A stretch of 64,000 bases of DNA from an uncultured Prevotella sp. (GCA_944320355.1 CALUHC010000041.1:37425-101424), one strand, 5' to 3'; shown: positions 35,463-46,375, numbered from the stretch's first letter. Numbers and translations: made by a program. The notes: generated by a model not told the origin, from the sequence alone.

Positions 35463-36494
35463 ATGGAATTTACAGCAAAACAGATTGCAGATTACATAGG
35501 TGGTAAGGTTGAAGGCGACGAGAACGCCACCATAAACACATTTGCCAAGATAGAAGAAGGACGGAAAGGCGCAATATCTTTCCTCTCCAACCCCAAATAC
35601 TACCATTATATATATGACACAGAGGCAAGCATTGTGCTCGTGAACAAAGACTTCGCGCCCGAGAAGCCCGTGAAGGCCACGCTGATACGCGTGGACAACG
35701 CCTACGAGTGCGTGGCCCGGCTGTTGCAGCTCTACGCCGCGGCCAAGCCGCGCAGGCAGGGCATAGACCCGCTCGCCTCGATAGCGCCCACAGCCAAGAT
35801 AGGCGACGGCGCATACGTAGGGGCGTTCGCCTGCATAGGCGACGGGGTGACCATAGGCGCGAACACCCAGATATACCCCCACACAGTGATAGACAGCGGC
35901 GTGACCATCGGCGAGGGCTGCCTGCTCTACCCCAACGTGACCATCTACAACGGATGCAAGATAGGCAACAACGTCATCATCCACGCCGGAAGCGTGATAG
36001 GAGCCGACGGGTTCGGCTTCGCCCCAGGCAACGACGGATATGACAAGATACCGCAGATAGGCATCGTGACGATAGAAGACAACGTGGAGATAGGCGCCAA
36101 CACCTGCGTGGACCGCTCCACAATGGGCAGCACGGTGATAAAGAAGGGCGCGAAGCTGGACAACCTCATACAAGTGGCCCACAACGTGGAAATAGGCGAG
36201 AACACCGTGATGTCGGCCCAGGTGGGCATAGCAGGGAGCACAAAGATTGGGTCGTGGTGTATGTTTGGCGGCCAGGTGGGCATAGCAGGCCACATCCACA
36301 TCGGCGACCGGACATCGTTCGGGGCGCAATCGGGCGTGCCCGGCAACACCAAGGGCAACCAGACACTGATAGGCACACCGCCAATGGAGCCGAAGGCCTA
36401 CTTCAAGTCGCAGGCCATATTCCGCAAGCTGCCCGAACTGTACAAGGAGATAAACGAGCTGAAGAAGCAAGTAGAAGAATTAAGAAACAAATAA
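35463..36494 (+). CDS. lpxD: UDP-3-O-acylglucosamine N-acyltransferase
   Basis: 343-residue left-handed beta-helix acyltransferase, third step of lipid A synthesis. The N-terminal uridine-binding domain (about residues 1-100) is followed by long hexapeptide repeats ([20 protein letters not shown]) and the catalytic histidine in [13 protein letters not shown]-terminal coiled extension ([17 protein letters not shown]) is typical. The next gene starts 13 bases later. Confidence 0.97.
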   Translation: MEFTAKQIADYIGGKVEGDENATINTFAKIEEGRKGAISFLSNPKYYHYIYDTEASIVLVNKDFAPEKPVKATLIRVDNAYECVARLLQLYAAAKPRRQGIDPLASIAPTAKIGDGAYVGAFACIGDGVTIGANTQIYPHTVIDSGVTIGEGCLLYPNVTIYNGCKIGNNVIIHAGSVIGADGFGFAPGNDGYDKIPQIGIVTIEDNVEIGANTCVDRSTMGSTVIKKGAKLDNLIQVAHNVEIGENTVMSAQVGIAGSTKIGSWCMFGGQVGIAGHIHIGDRTSFGAQSGVPGNTKGNQTLIGTPPMEPKAYFKSQAIFRKLPELYKEINELKKQVEELRNK

Positions 36495-36507
36495 AAATAC
36501 ATTCACG

Positions 36508-37890
36508 ATGAAACAGATGACGCTTAAAGGCAGTTTCTCGCTATGCGGGAAAGGCCTACACACAGGGCTGAGCCTCACCGTTACTTTCAATCCCGCAAAG
36601 GAAAACACCGGCTACAAGATACAGCGCATTGACCTTGAAGGAATGCCGATAATAGACGCCGTGGCCGAAAACGTGGTGGACACGCAGCGCGGCACCGTGC
36701 TTGGCAAGGGCGACATAAGAATCTCGACGGTAGAGCACGGACTGGCCGCCCTCTATGCCATGGGCGTGGACAACTGCCTCATACAGGTGAACGGCCCAGA
36801 GTTCCCCATACTCGACGGCAGCGCGGCCATATACGTGGAGAAGATAAAGGAAGTGGGCATGGAAGAGCAGAACGCCCCGAAAGACTGGTATGTCATACGC
36901 AAGAAAATCGAAGTGAAGGACGAGGAGAGCGGCTCGTGCATCACCCTGCTGCCCGACGAGGAGTTCAGCCTCACGGCAATGTGCTCGTTCAACTCAAAGT
37001 TCATCAACAGCCAGTTCGCCACTCTCGACAAGGTTGAGGACTTCGCAACCGAGATAGCCCCCGCCCGCACATTCGTGTTCGTGAGGGACATCGAGCCACT
37101 GCTCAAGGCCAACCTCATCAAGGGCGGCGACCTCGACAACGCCATCGTGATGTACGAGAAGCAGATATCGCAGGAACAGCTCGACAAGCTGGCCGATATG
37201 CTCGATGTGGAGCACCGCGACGCCACCGAGCTTGGCTACATACAGCACAAGCCACTGGTATGGGAAAACGAGTGCACGCGCCACAAGCTGCTCGACATCA
37301 TCGGCGACATGGCACTGATAGGCAAGCCCATCAAGGGGCGCATAATAGCCACCCGCCCGGGCCACACGATAAACAACAAGTTCGCACGGCAGATGCGCCG
37401 CGACATACGCAAGCACGAAGTGCAGGCCCCCATATACGACCCGAACGAGGAACCGATAATGGACATAAACCGCATAAGGGAACTGCTGCCACACCGCTAC
37501 CCCATGCAGCTCGTGGACAAAGTGATATCGCTGGGCGCTACAAGCATCGTAGGCGTGAAGAACATCACCAGCAACGAGCCTTTCTTCCAGGGCCACTTCC
37601 CGCAGGAACCAGTCATGCCGGGCGTGCTCCAGATAGAAGCCATGGCGCAATGCGGCGGCTTGTTGGTGCTCAACACGGTGGAAGAGCCTGAGCGCTGGTC
37701 TACATATTTCATGAAGATTGACGACGTGAAGTTCCGCCAGAAAGTGGTGCCGGGCGACACTCTCCTGTTCAAGGTAGACCTGCTTGCCCCCGTCCGCCAC
37801 GGTGTGTCGTCGATGAAAGGCTACGGCTTTGTGGGCGACCGCGTCGTGGTAGAGGCAACATTCACAGCTCAAATAGTCAAGAACAAATAA
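36508..37890 (+). CDS. lpxC/fabZ: Bifunctional UDP-3-O-acyl-GlcNAc deacetylase / 3-hydroxyacyl-ACP dehydratase
   Basis: 460-residue natural fusion found in Bacteroidota. Residues 1-~300 are LpxC, the zinc deacetylase committing to lipid A: GKGLHTGLS, STVEHGLAALYAMG (zinc histidine) and CTRHKLLDIIGDMAL (zinc ligands). Residues ~310-460 are FabZ of fatty-acid synthesis: LLPHRYPMQLVDK with the catalytic histidine and GHFPQEPVMPGVLQIEAMAQ with the catalytic glutamate. Both halves look intact. Confidence 0.97.
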   Translation: MKQMTLKGSFSLCGKGLHTGLSLTVTFNPAKENTGYKIQRIDLEGMPIIDAVAENVVDTQRGTVLGKGDIRISTVEHGLAALYAMGVDNCLIQVNGPEFPILDGSAAIYVEKIKEVGMEEQNAPKDWYVIRKKIEVKDEESGSCITLLPDEEFSLTAMCSFNSKFINSQFATLDKVEDFATEIAPARTFVFVRDIEPLLKANLIKGGDLDNAIVMYEKQISQEQLDKLADMLDVEHRDATELGYIQHKPLVWENECTRHKLLDIIGDMALIGKPIKGRIIATRPGHTINNKFARQMRRDIRKHEVQAPIYDPNEEPIMDINRIRELLPHRYPMQLVDKVISLGATSIVGVKNITSNEPFFQGHFPQEPVMPGVLQIEAMAQCGGLLVLNTVEEPERWSTYFMKIDDVKFRQKVVPGDTLLFKVDLLAPVRHGVSSMKGYGFVGDRVVVEATFTAQIVKNK

Positions 37891-37898
37891 GCAAAGGC

Positions 37899-38669
37899 AT
37901 GAACATAATAAGTGAAATGGCGTATGTCGACCCTGAAGCACAGTTGGGCGACAACAACATCATAGGGCCGTTCTGCTATATCGACAAGGACACCGTCATC
38001 GGCAACAACAACAAACTATACAACAGCGTGACCATACACATGGGAGCGCGCATAGGCAACGGCAACGAGTTCTTCCCCGGAGCGAGCATAAGCACAAAGC
38101 CGCAAGACCTGAAATACAAGGGAGAACGGACGTTCTGCGAAATAGGCGACAACAACAGCATAAGGGAGAGCGCCACCATCAGCCGCGGCACGGCAAGCAA
38201 AGGCAAGACCGTGGTAGGGTCGAACAACCTGCTGATGGAGAATATGCACATCGCTCACGACTGCATGATAGGCAGCGGCGTCATCATCGGCAACTCCACA
38301 AAGCTGGCCGGCGAGATTGTCATCGATGACAATGCCATACTCAGCGCGACGGTGCTCACCCACCAGTTCTGCCGCATCGGTGGCTACGTGATGATTCAAG
38401 GCGGATGCCGTTTCAGCCAAGACATTCCGCCTTACATAATCGCCGGCAAAGAGCCCACCCGGTATTGCGGCCTGAACATAATAGGGCTGAGGCGGCGCGG
38501 ATTCTCCAATGAGACCATCGACATGATACACAACACCTACCGCATCATCTATTCCAACGGAATAATCAAAGACGGGATACAGGAAGCAAGGGCCCAATAC
38601 CCAGGCGTAAAAGAAGTGGAATATATCTGCTCTTTCATCGAGAACTCCAAGCGGGGCATCATCCGATGA
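37899..38669 (+). CDS. lpxA: UDP-GlcNAc acyltransferase
   Basis: 256-residue beta-helix enzyme for the first step of lipid A synthesis. Hexapeptide repeats start at residue ~10; the catalytic His is in MENMHIAHDCMIG; the C-terminal helical domain begins at about GLRRRGFSNETI. It overlaps miaA by 4 bases (ATGA). Confidence 0.97.
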   Translation: MNIISEMAYVDPEAQLGDNNIIGPFCYIDKDTVIGNNNKLYNSVTIHMGARIGNGNEFFPGASISTKPQDLKYKGERTFCEIGDNNSIRESATISRGTASKGKTVVGSNNLLMENMHIAHDCMIGSGVIIGNSTKLAGEIVIDDNAILSATVLTHQFCRIGGYVMIQGGCRFSQDIPPYIIAGKEPTRYCGLNIIGLRRRGFSNETIDMIHNTYRIIYSNGIIKDGIQEARAQYPGVKEVEYICSFIENSKRGIIR

Positions 38670-39604
38670 GCGGCACGCTGATTGTTGTCACCGGACCGAC
38701 TGCCGTTGGCAAGACAGAACTGTGCCTGGAAATTGCCAACAAATACCGAATACCTGTCATCAACGCAGACTCAAGGCAGATGTACAAGGGCATGGAAATA
38801 GGCACGGCAGCCCCGACAGCGCAGCAACTAAAAGCCGTGGAACACTATTTCGTGGGCAACCTGCAACCTACCGCCTATTACAGTGCGGCAATGTTCGAGC
38901 ACGACGTGCTCAATTTGCTTGATTGCCTGTTCGGCAAGGAAGTTCCTACGGCAAGCTCTGAACCAGACACGACACAGACAAGAATCGCACTTATGAGCGG
39001 TGGAAGCATGATGTACATCGATGCCGTGTGCAACGGCATCGATGACATCCCCACCATCACGCCAGAAACACGGAACATCCTGAAGGAAAGACTGGCAGCC
39101 GAAGGCCTCGAAAAACTATGCGAAGAGCTCAAAGCCCTCGACCCGGAATATTACGGCATCGTGGACAAGAAGAACCCGCGGCGCGTCATTCACGGTCTGG
39201 AGATATGCCTGCAAACAGGCAAGCCATACTCATCGTTCCGCAAGAAATCAAAGAAACAGAGGAACTTCAAGATAATAAAAATAGGCTTGAACCGCCCCCG
39301 TGAGGAGCTGTACACAAGAATAAACGCCAGAGTAGACAAGATGATGAGCCAGGGACTGCTCGACGAAGTCAAGACTCTCTACCCTCTGAGAGCGCACAAC
39401 GCACTGAACACAGTCGGATACAAGGAGCTATTTGCATACATTGACGGGACCTACACTTACGAAGAGGCCATTGAACGGATAAAGGGCAACACTCGCCGAT
39501 ACGCGCGCAAGCAGCTCACGTGGCTCAAAAAAGACAAAGACATCGTATGGTTTTCCCCAAACGACAAGGACGCTATAATGAATTATATTTCTCAACATGA
39601 GTAA
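38666..39604 (+). CDS. miaA: tRNA dimethylallyltransferase
   Basis: 312-residue enzyme prenylating adenosine 37 of tRNAs that read UNN codons. Seen are the P-loop VTGPTAVGKTEL, INADSRQMYKGMEIGTA and the NTVGYKELF segment. Overlaps at both ends (lpxA by 4 bases, PBP by 8) show translational coupling. Confidence 0.96.
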   Translation: MSGTLIVVTGPTAVGKTELCLEIANKYRIPVINADSRQMYKGMEIGTAAPTAQQLKAVEHYFVGNLQPTAYYSAAMFEHDVLNLLDCLFGKEVPTASSEPDTTQTRIALMSGGSMMYIDAVCNGIDDIPTITPETRNILKERLAAEGLEKLCEELKALDPEYYGIVDKKNPRRVIHGLEICLQTGKPYSSFRKKSKKQRNFKIIKIGLNRPREELYTRINARVDKMMSQGLLDEVKTLYPLRAHNALNTVGYKELFAYIDGTYTYEEAIERIKGNTRRYARKQLTWLKKDKDIVWFSPNDKDAIMNYISQHE

Positions 39605-42152
39605 GAATCCAAAGAAGAAAAAAGGAGGAATAGGATACTGTTTCAGCCTTTGCAGAAACGCAGCCAGAAGATTCGGACACTTCTACATAAGATTGTATAA
39701 AGGAAAGCCCTGGTACATCAAGTTCATATCCGGGCTTGTTTCGCTTATCGTTGCATTCATCCTCTACTTGGTCGCTGTGGACATCAATTTCCTTTGGTTG
39801 TTTGGCAAGTCTCCCGATATGGCCACAATAAAGAACCCCATTACGAACCAAGCCACAGAAATATATAGTGCCGACAGCGTAATGATAGGCAAATTCTTCA
39901 GCGAGAACAGGACACCGGTCAAATACGAGGAGGTCAATCCTGTATTTTGGAAAGCGCTTGTAGACACAGAAGACGAACGCTTCTACCGTCATTTCGGCAT
40001 CGACTTCCAAGGAGTGTTCGCCGCTATAAAAGACTATGCCGTACACAACGACGCCCGCGGAGCCTCAACCATCACCCAGCAGCTGGCCAAGAATATGTTC
40101 CGCGTTAGGACACAGTACTCAACAGGCCTCCTCGGCAAGGTTCCAGGACTGAAGATTCTGATAATGAAAAGCAAAGAATGGATCACTGCCGTAAAGATAG
40201 AAAGACTTTTCACAAAGAAAGAAATCCTCACGATGTATGCCAACACGGTCGATTTCGGCTCAAATTCGTTCGGCATAAAGACAGCCTGCAAAACTTATTT
40301 CGGCAACACCCCGGCTGAACTTACAGCGGAGCAAGCCGCCGTATTGGTGGGAATGCTCAAGGCCACGACCTATTATAACCCCCGCCTCAACCCGGAAAAC
40401 AGCCTACGCAGAAGGAACACCGTGCTCAACAACATGGTCATACACGGTGATCTCACACAGGCACAATATGACTCACTGAAATCCATCCCTATCAAGCTGG
40501 ACTACAGTGTGGAAAGCACATACGACGGACAAGCCACATACTTCCGCGAAGCAGTGGCCAACTACCTTCGCGACTGGTGCAAGGAAAACGGATACGACCT
40601 CTACAACAGCGGATTGAAAATATACACTACGGTAGACACAAAGATGCAGAAATATGCCGAAGAGGCAGCCAAGAAGCAGATGAAAACCGTACAGAGGAAC
40701 TTCAACAACCACTGGGGCAAAACCAATCCGTGGCAAGACGAGAACCATAAGGAGATTCCAAACTTCATAGAGAACCTCGCACAGAAACTCCCTGTCTACA
40801 AATACCTCACAAACAAATATCCAAACGACCCCGACTCTGTGACCTACTGGCTGAACAAACCGCACAAAGTGAAGGTGTTCGACTACGAAAAAGGCACAAT
40901 AGAAAAGGAGATGAGCACGATGGACTCTATCCGATACATGGAGCGGTTCATGCACTGCGGGTTCGTGGCCATGGAGCCTGCGACAGGTCATGTGAAGGCT
41001 TGGGTGGGCGACATAGACTTTGACACATGGAAGTATGACAAGGTCACGGCAATGCGCCAGCCAGGTTCCACGTTCAAGCTCTTCGTTTACGCCGAAGCCA
41101 TGAACCAAGGACTGACCCCATGCGACAAGCGGCTCGACGCTTACATAAGCATGAAAGTCTATGACAAGTTCCAAAAGAAGGAGGTTACATGGGCACCGAC
41201 CAACGCCAATGGATACTTCACCGGAGATTCCATGCCGCTCAAAGCAGCCTTCGCACAGAGCATAAACTCTGTGGCAGTAAGGCTGGGCCAAGAGGTCGGC
41301 ATCGACAACATAGTACGAACAGCCCATGCCATGGGAATAAAAAGCCCGCTTGACAACACCCCGTCACTTGCCTTAGGGTCAAGCGATGTCAACCTCCTTG
41401 AACTTGTAAACTCATATTGCACCGTTGTTAACGATGGCAAAGCGCACGAGCCGGTGCTTGTAACGAGGATACTCGACCGTGACGGCAACGAAATATATGT
41501 GGCTCCAACCGAACAGCGACAGGCCATTTCGTACAAGAGCGCATTCCTGCTCCAGCAACTGCTACTCGGCGGACTGCGCGAGCCGGGAGGCACGAGCATG
41601 AGCCTGTGGAGGTTTGTCAGCAAGTTCAACGACACTGAGTTCGGCGGAAAGACAGGAACATCCAACAACCATTCCGACGCATGGTTTGTGGGCATCAGCC
41701 CCAACATAGTGGTCGGCGCATGGGTTGGCGGCGAATACCGCAGCATACATTTCCGCACAGGTGCGCTCGGCCAAGGCAGCCGCACAGCCTTGCCTATCTG
41801 CGGATATTTCCTCGAATCCGTGCTCGGCGACCCTGCCTTCAAGAAATACCACGGCAAGTTCGCAAAGCCAACCGACGAGATTGAATACGATATGTACAAT
41901 TGCAGCAGCTACTACTACCACCGCCCAGACACCGACTCAGTGTCTGCAGACAGCATAATGAACTCCATCAGCGAAGAGATTATCACGCTCGCCCCAACCG
42001 ACGAGGCCGCTTCGCTTGATGCCGGAAACGAAGAAAAAGACAACGGTCACAACGAGCGGGCAAATGGCAACAAATCCAAACAAAACAAAGAAGCAACCGA
42101 CAAGAAACACTCCAAAGCCAGGCAGCCACAGTTTGAAGACGTGTTCTATTGA
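39597..42152 (+). CDS. Class A penicillin-binding protein (PBP1A-like)
   Basis: 851-residue bifunctional peptidoglycan synthase. A cytoplasmic basic start and transmembrane helix at about 43-62 are followed by a GT51 glycosyltransferase domain (EDERFYRHFGID, GASTITQQLAKNMF) and a transpeptidase domain with SxxK (GSTFK, serine near residue 491), the SxN motif SINS and KTG (GGKTGTSN near 683). The acidic/lysine-rich C-terminal tail (~780-851) is low-complexity. Active-site motifs are intact. Confidence 0.95.
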   Translation: MSKNPKKKKGGIGYCFSLCRNAARRFGHFYIRLYKGKPWYIKFISGLVSLIVAFILYLVAVDINFLWLFGKSPDMATIKNPITNQATEIYSADSVMIGKFFSENRTPVKYEEVNPVFWKALVDTEDERFYRHFGIDFQGVFAAIKDYAVHNDARGASTITQQLAKNMFRVRTQYSTGLLGKVPGLKILIMKSKEWITAVKIERLFTKKEILTMYANTVDFGSNSFGIKTACKTYFGNTPAELTAEQAAVLVGMLKATTYYNPRLNPENSLRRRNTVLNNMVIHGDLTQAQYDSLKSIPIKLDYSVESTYDGQATYFREAVANYLRDWCKENGYDLYNSGLKIYTTVDTKMQKYAEEAAKKQMKTVQRNFNNHWGKTNPWQDENHKEIPNFIENLAQKLPVYKYLTNKYPNDPDSVTYWLNKPHKVKVFDYEKGTIEKEMSTMDSIRYMERFMHCGFVAMEPATGHVKAWVGDIDFDTWKYDKVTAMRQPGSTFKLFVYAEAMNQGLTPCDKRLDAYISMKVYDKFQKKEVTWAPTNANGYFTGDSMPLKAAFAQSINSVAVRLGQEVGIDNIVRTAHAMGIKSPLDNTPSLALGSSDVNLLELVNSYCTVVNDGKAHEPVLVTRILDRDGNEIYVAPTEQRQAISYKSAFLLQQLLLGGLREPGGTSMSLWRFVSKFNDTEFGGKTGTSNNHSDAWFVGISPNIVVGAWVGGEYRSIHFRTGALGQGSRTALPICGYFLESVLGDPAFKKYHGKFAKPTDEIEYDMYNCSSYYYHRPDTDSVSADSIMNSISEEIITLAPTDEAASLDAGNEEKDNGHNERANGNKSKQNKEATDKKHSKARQPQFEDVFY

Positions 42153-42168
42153 TTGACTGAACATACAA

Positions 42169-43890
42169 ATGGAGCTAGACCTCGACAACAAGGAATGGCA
42201 GTCGGCACTGCGCATCATCAACAACACACGGCGCTCGCTTTTCCTGACAGGGAAAGCGGGCACCGGAAAATCCACATTCCTGCGCTACGTAGCCCAGACC
42301 ACCAAGAAAAAACACGTAATACTCGCACCCACCGGCATTGCGGCCATAAACGCCGGAGGCAGCACCCTGCACAGCTTCTTCCGCCTGCCGTTCCACCCGC
42401 TCATACCTACCGACAGCCGATACAGCACCCGCAACATAAGGAAAACGCTGAAGTACAGCAGTGACCACTGCAAGCTGATACGCGAAGTGGAGCTGATCAT
42501 CATCGACGAGATAAGCATGGTGAGGGCAGACATCATTGATTTCATCGACAAGGTGCTGCGCATCTACTGCCGAAATATGCGAGAGCCGTTTGGCGGCAAG
42601 CAGCTCCTGCTTGTCGGCGACATATACCAGCTTGAGCCTGTTGTCACTGAGGATGACCACCGGCTGCTCCACCCATTCTACGAATCGGCTTATTTCTTCG
42701 CGGCGAAAGTGTTCAGCCAGATGAAGCTCGTCAGCATAGAGCTGCAAAAAGTTTACAGGCAGACCGACCAATCGTTCATAGACATACTGGACCACATCCG
42801 CAACAACACTGCCGGACAGGCCGAACTGCAAGTGCTAAACTCTCGCGTCGGAGCCAGACTAAACACACAAGACAGCAGGCTGGCAATAACCCTGGCAACC
42901 CGCCGAGACACTGTGGACTACATAAACGAGCAGCAGCTCGACAAGCTGGACGGCGCACCGTCGGTGTTCCTCGGCGAAATCAAAGGCGAGTTCCCGCTGA
43001 CATCGCTCCCGTCGCCAATGGAACTGCACGTAAAAGTGGGAGCACAGGTGATATTCATCAAGAACGACAAGGACAAGAGATGGGTGAACGGCACCCTCGG
43101 GGTGATAGACTGCATAGACGAAGGGCAGGGCACCATAAGCGTAATCACTGAAGACGGAAACGAATATGAGGTGGAACGCGACGTATGGGAGAACATACGA
43201 TACACGTTCAACGAAAAAGAACAGAAGATAGACGAAGAGCAACTCGGCCTGTACCGCCAGTTCCCCATGAGGCTGGCATGGGCCATAACCATCCACAAAA
43301 GCCAGGGGCTGACCTTCCGCCAAGTCAACATCGACTTCACCGGAGGTGTGTTCGCCGGGGGGCAGGCTTATGTCGCACTAAGTCGCTGCACGTCGCTCGA
43401 AGGCCTGAACCTCAAGGAACCCATCCACGAGAAAGACATTTTCATACGCCCCGAAGTGGTAAGGTTTGCCAAGCAATACAACAACACAGCCATATACAGG
43501 CAGGCCATGCAGGAAAACCGCGCCGACGCAGAATACAGCCAGGCCGTGAAGGCATTCGACCGGCATGACTTCGACACATTCATCGAGTACTTCTTCAAGG
43601 CCATCCACAGCCGCTACGACATAGAGAAGCCGGCAGCCAAACGGCTGATACGCAGGAAACTGGGCATCATAAACACGCTCAAGCAAGAAAACGAGCGGCT
43701 CGAACAGGAGCTGCGCGACAAGGACGATTTCCTGAAAAGACTGTCGGCCGAGTACACCTTGCTCGGCAAGGAGTGCGAAAAGGAGAATATGCCCGACGCA
43801 GCCATTGCCAACTACCGCAAGGCCCTGCAACTCTACCCTGAGGCTTTCGAGGCCCAAAGGCGCATGGACAGGCTGTCGGGCCGTGACTGA
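42169..43890 (+). CDS. PIF1-like superfamily 1 DNA helicase with TPR-like tail
   Basis: 573 residues. Helicase motifs: Walker A GKAGTGKS (28-35), LAPTGIAAINAGGST, Walker B LIIIDEISMV, LLVGDIYQLEPV, and late motifs IHKSQGLTF and YVALSRC. The C-terminal ~150 residues have a coiled coil (LKQENERLEQELRDKDDFL) and a TPR-like unit (AIANYRKALQLYPEAFEAQ). PIF1-type helicases unwind replication obstacles and G-quadruplexes; the function here is inferred from family. Confidence 0.9.
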   Translation: MELDLDNKEWQSALRIINNTRRSLFLTGKAGTGKSTFLRYVAQTTKKKHVILAPTGIAAINAGGSTLHSFFRLPFHPLIPTDSRYSTRNIRKTLKYSSDHCKLIREVELIIIDEISMVRADIIDFIDKVLRIYCRNMREPFGGKQLLLVGDIYQLEPVVTEDDHRLLHPFYESAYFFAAKVFSQMKLVSIELQKVYRQTDQSFIDILDHIRNNTAGQAELQVLNSRVGARLNTQDSRLAITLATRRDTVDYINEQQLDKLDGAPSVFLGEIKGEFPLTSLPSPMELHVKVGAQVIFIKNDKDKRWVNGTLGVIDCIDEGQGTISVITEDGNEYEVERDVWENIRYTFNEKEQKIDEEQLGLYRQFPMRLAWAITIHKSQGLTFRQVNIDFTGGVFAGGQAYVALSRCTSLEGLNLKEPIHEKDIFIRPEVVRFAKQYNNTAIYRQAMQENRADAEYSQAVKAFDRHDFDTFIEYFFKAIHSRYDIEKPAAKRLIRRKLGIINTLKQENERLEQELRDKDDFLKRLSAEYTLLGKECEKENMPDAAIANYRKALQLYPEAFEAQRRMDRLSGRD

Positions 43891-43973
43891 GCGCACAGCC
43901 GCCACGCCCTCACACACTCGCCAAACCGGCAGGAACCAGAATCAACAAAATGTGCAAACGAACTTAGAACATC

Positions 43974-44801
43974 ATGATAGACTTCCCGATAGCAAAAATC
44001 AACCTCGGACTAAACATAGTCAGCAAGCGCAGTGACGGCTACCACAACTTGGAGACCGTGTTCTATCCTGTCCCAGTAAAAGACGCACTCGAAATCCATC
44101 CCATGGCGGCCGGATTTCCGTCTGACACGGATTGCGACCTGAAAGTGACCAACATGGCGATAGAAGGCAACGAACAAGACAACCTCGTGGTGAGGGCCTA
44201 CAACCTGCTGGCACACGAATACGACCTGCCCCGACTGCACATACACCTCTACAAAGGCATACCCATGCAGGCAGGCATGGGCGGCGGGTCGAGCGACTGC
44301 GCCTGCATGATCGCAATGCTCAACCGCGAGTTCGGCCTGGGCATGAGCCAAGACAAGATGACAAGCATCGCAGCGAAGCTGGGAGCCGACTGCCCGTTCT
44401 TCATACTCGGCACCCCAGCCTATGCCGAAGGCATTGGAGAGTTGCTACATCCCATTGCGCTCGACCTCAGCGGATGGACGATAGCCATTGTGAGCCCCGG
44501 CATACCCGTATCCACACGCGAGGCATTCGCCGGCATACATCCCCGCCAAACCGTGACGAAATGCCGCGACATAGTGGCACAACCGATAGAAACATGGCGC
44601 GACAGCCTGACCAACGACTTTGAGGACAACGTGTTCCGCCTGCACCCTGAGATAGGCGAAATAAAAGAAAAGCTGTACGGGCTCGGCGCGACATACGCCT
44701 CGATGACCGGCAGCGGAAGCAGCGTGTTCGGACTGTTCCGCTCCAAGATAGACCTCAAAGGCTGCTTCGCCGGCATGACAACCCACTGCGCCACCCTGTA
44801 A
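43974..44801 (+). CDS. ispE: 4-diphosphocytidyl-2-C-methyl-D-erythritol kinase
   Basis: 275-residue GHMP kinase of the MEP isoprenoid pathway. Seen are the N-terminal PIAKINLGLNIVSKRSDGYH, the ATP loop PMQAGMGGGSSDCA and the C-terminal MTGSGSSVFGLF motif. It is convergent with dnaB, only 14 bases apart, with no visible terminator between them. Confidence 0.95.
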   Translation: MIDFPIAKINLGLNIVSKRSDGYHNLETVFYPVPVKDALEIHPMAAGFPSDTDCDLKVTNMAIEGNEQDNLVVRAYNLLAHEYDLPRLHIHLYKGIPMQAGMGGGSSDCACMIAMLNREFGLGMSQDKMTSIAAKLGADCPFFILGTPAYAEGIGELLHPIALDLSGWTIAIVSPGIPVSTREAFAGIHPRQTVTKCRDIVAQPIETWRDSLTNDFEDNVFRLHPEIGEIKEKLYGLGATYASMTGSGSSVFGLFRSKIDLKGCFAGMTTHCATL

Positions 44802-44815
44802 CAAGCAGCAAACAG

Positions 44816-46375
44816 TCAGAAGGCACAACGGCCGTCGCCTGCCGGCGGCGGAAGCATATCGCCGCCAAACGGGTCGTAATCCATCGGCATATCGGGCAGT
44901 CCGGCGTCGCCGTTGATGCGCGAGCCCACAATCTCGCCCCCTCCGCCAGCAGTGGCCGACTTGCCAAGGCGCGTATCCTCGGGATTCTCAAAGCGGGTGA
45001 ACTCCCCGCGGAAGGTCAGCAGCACGTCGCCTGTGGCGCCCTTACGGTGCTTGGCTATGATGATTTGGGCCATGCCGTGCAGGTCGCGGCCGTTTTCGTC
45101 CTGATATATATGGTAATATTCCGGACGGTGGACGAACAGCACCATGTCGGCATCCTGCTCTATTGCGCCCGACTCTCGCAAGTCGCTCAGCTGCGGCCGC
45201 TTGCCTTCCAGGCCCTCGCGCGACTCCACTCCGCGGTTCAGCTGGCTCAGAGCCAATATCGGTATGTCGAGCTCCTTGGCCAGCCCCTTCAGCGAACGCG
45301 ATATTGTCGACACCTCTTCCTGGCGGCTGCTGAAGCGCATTCCGTTGGCATTCATCAGCTGCAGGTAGTCTATCATTATCAGCTTCACACCATGCTCGCG
45401 CACAAGCCGCCGCGCCTTTGTGCGCAACTCGAAGACCGAAAGTCCCGGTGTGTCGTCCACATAGAGCGGCGCGCCTATCAGGTTGCCCATCCGCTTGTCC
45501 AGCCGCTCCCACTCGTCGGGCTGCAACTGGCCGTTCAGTATCTTGCTTCCCTGTATCTCGCAGCAGTTGGAAATCAGTCGGTTCACCAGCTGCACGTTGC
45601 TCATTTCGAGCGAGAAGAAAGCCATCGGCACCTTATAGTCAGCCGCGATGTTTTTCGCCATGGACAGCGCGAACGACGTCTTACCCATGGCCGGTCGGCC
45701 GGCAATGATGACAAGGTCGCTCGCCTGCCATCCGCTGGTTATGTCGTCCAGCTTGTGATAGCCCGTGGGCACACCCGTGAGGCCGTCCTTGTTGGCCGCC
45801 GCCTTCTGTATCACCTCCACGGCGTTCTTTATCACAGGGTCTATCTGGGTGTAGTCCTTCTTCATGTTGATGCGCGAAAGCTCGAAGAGCGAGCCTTCGG
45901 CCTCCTGCATCAGGTCGTCTATGTCAACAGTGTCATCGAACGCCTTGGTCGTTATCACGCCCGCGTATGATATGAGCTGGCGTGCGATGAACTTCTGCGC
46001 TATTATCCGCGCATGGAATTCGATGTTGGCCGACGAGGCCACGCGCGAGGTCAGCTCCACGATGTAGGCCGGCCCGCCCACCTCGTCAAGGTCGCCGTTC
46101 TTGGCCAGCTGCTGCGTCACGGTAAGCTCGTCGACAGGCTGCTCGGCCATGCTGAGGTCACGCACAGCGGCATATATCTTCTGGTTGCGCGGCTCGTAGA
46201 AGCTCTCCGGGTATAGAATCTCGCACACCACGGCGTATGCGTCCTTGTCAATCATCAGCGCCCCCAGCACAGCACGCTCCACATCGAGAGCCTGCGGCTG
46301 CAGATGCCCATAAGTATTGTCCACCGGGGCTGCCTTGCGCGGCCTCCGTGGCCTGTTGTTCTCTTGTTCTGCCAT
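44816..46375 (-). CDS. dnaB: Replicative DNA helicase
   Basis: 519-residue DnaB. The N-terminal primase-interacting domain (QALDVERAVLGALMIDKDAY) is followed by a RecA-like ATPase with Walker A GRPAMGKTS at 226-234, LIMIDYLQLM, LSQLNRGVESR and the DLRESGAIEQDADMV signature. No intein is present. I chose the ATG at 46375 (MAEQENNRPRR), which sits just after a perfect promoter box; the longer frame to 46654 is not conserved. Confidence 0.96.
   Translation of the reverse strand: MAEQENNRPRRPRKAAPVDNTYGHLQPQALDVERAVLGALMIDKDAYAVVCEILYPESFYEPRNQKIYAAVRDLSMAEQPVDELTVTQQLAKNGDLDEVGGPAYIVELTSRVASSANIEFHARIIAQKFIARQLISYAGVITTKAFDDTVDIDDLMQEAEGSLFELSRINMKKDYTQIDPVIKNAVEVIQKAAANKDGLTGVPTGYHKLDDITSGWQASDLVIIAGRPAMGKTSFALSMAKNIAADYKVPMAFFSLEMSNVQLVNRLISNCCEIQGSKILNGQLQPDEWERLDKRMGNLIGAPLYVDDTPGLSVFELRTKARRLVREHGVKLIMIDYLQLMNANGMRFSSRQEEVSTISRSLKGLAKELDIPILALSQLNRGVESREGLEGKRPQLSDLRESGAIEQDADMVLFVHRPEYYHIYQDENGRDLHGMAQIIIAKHRKGATGDVLLTFRGEFTRFENPEDTRLGKSATAGGGGEIVGSRINGDAGLPDMPMDYDPFGGDMLPPPAGDGRCAF

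Noticed and set aside
44816-46375. Intein or insertion in dnaB
   Set aside because: All helicase motifs are spaced as in ordinary DnaB and the length is normal.
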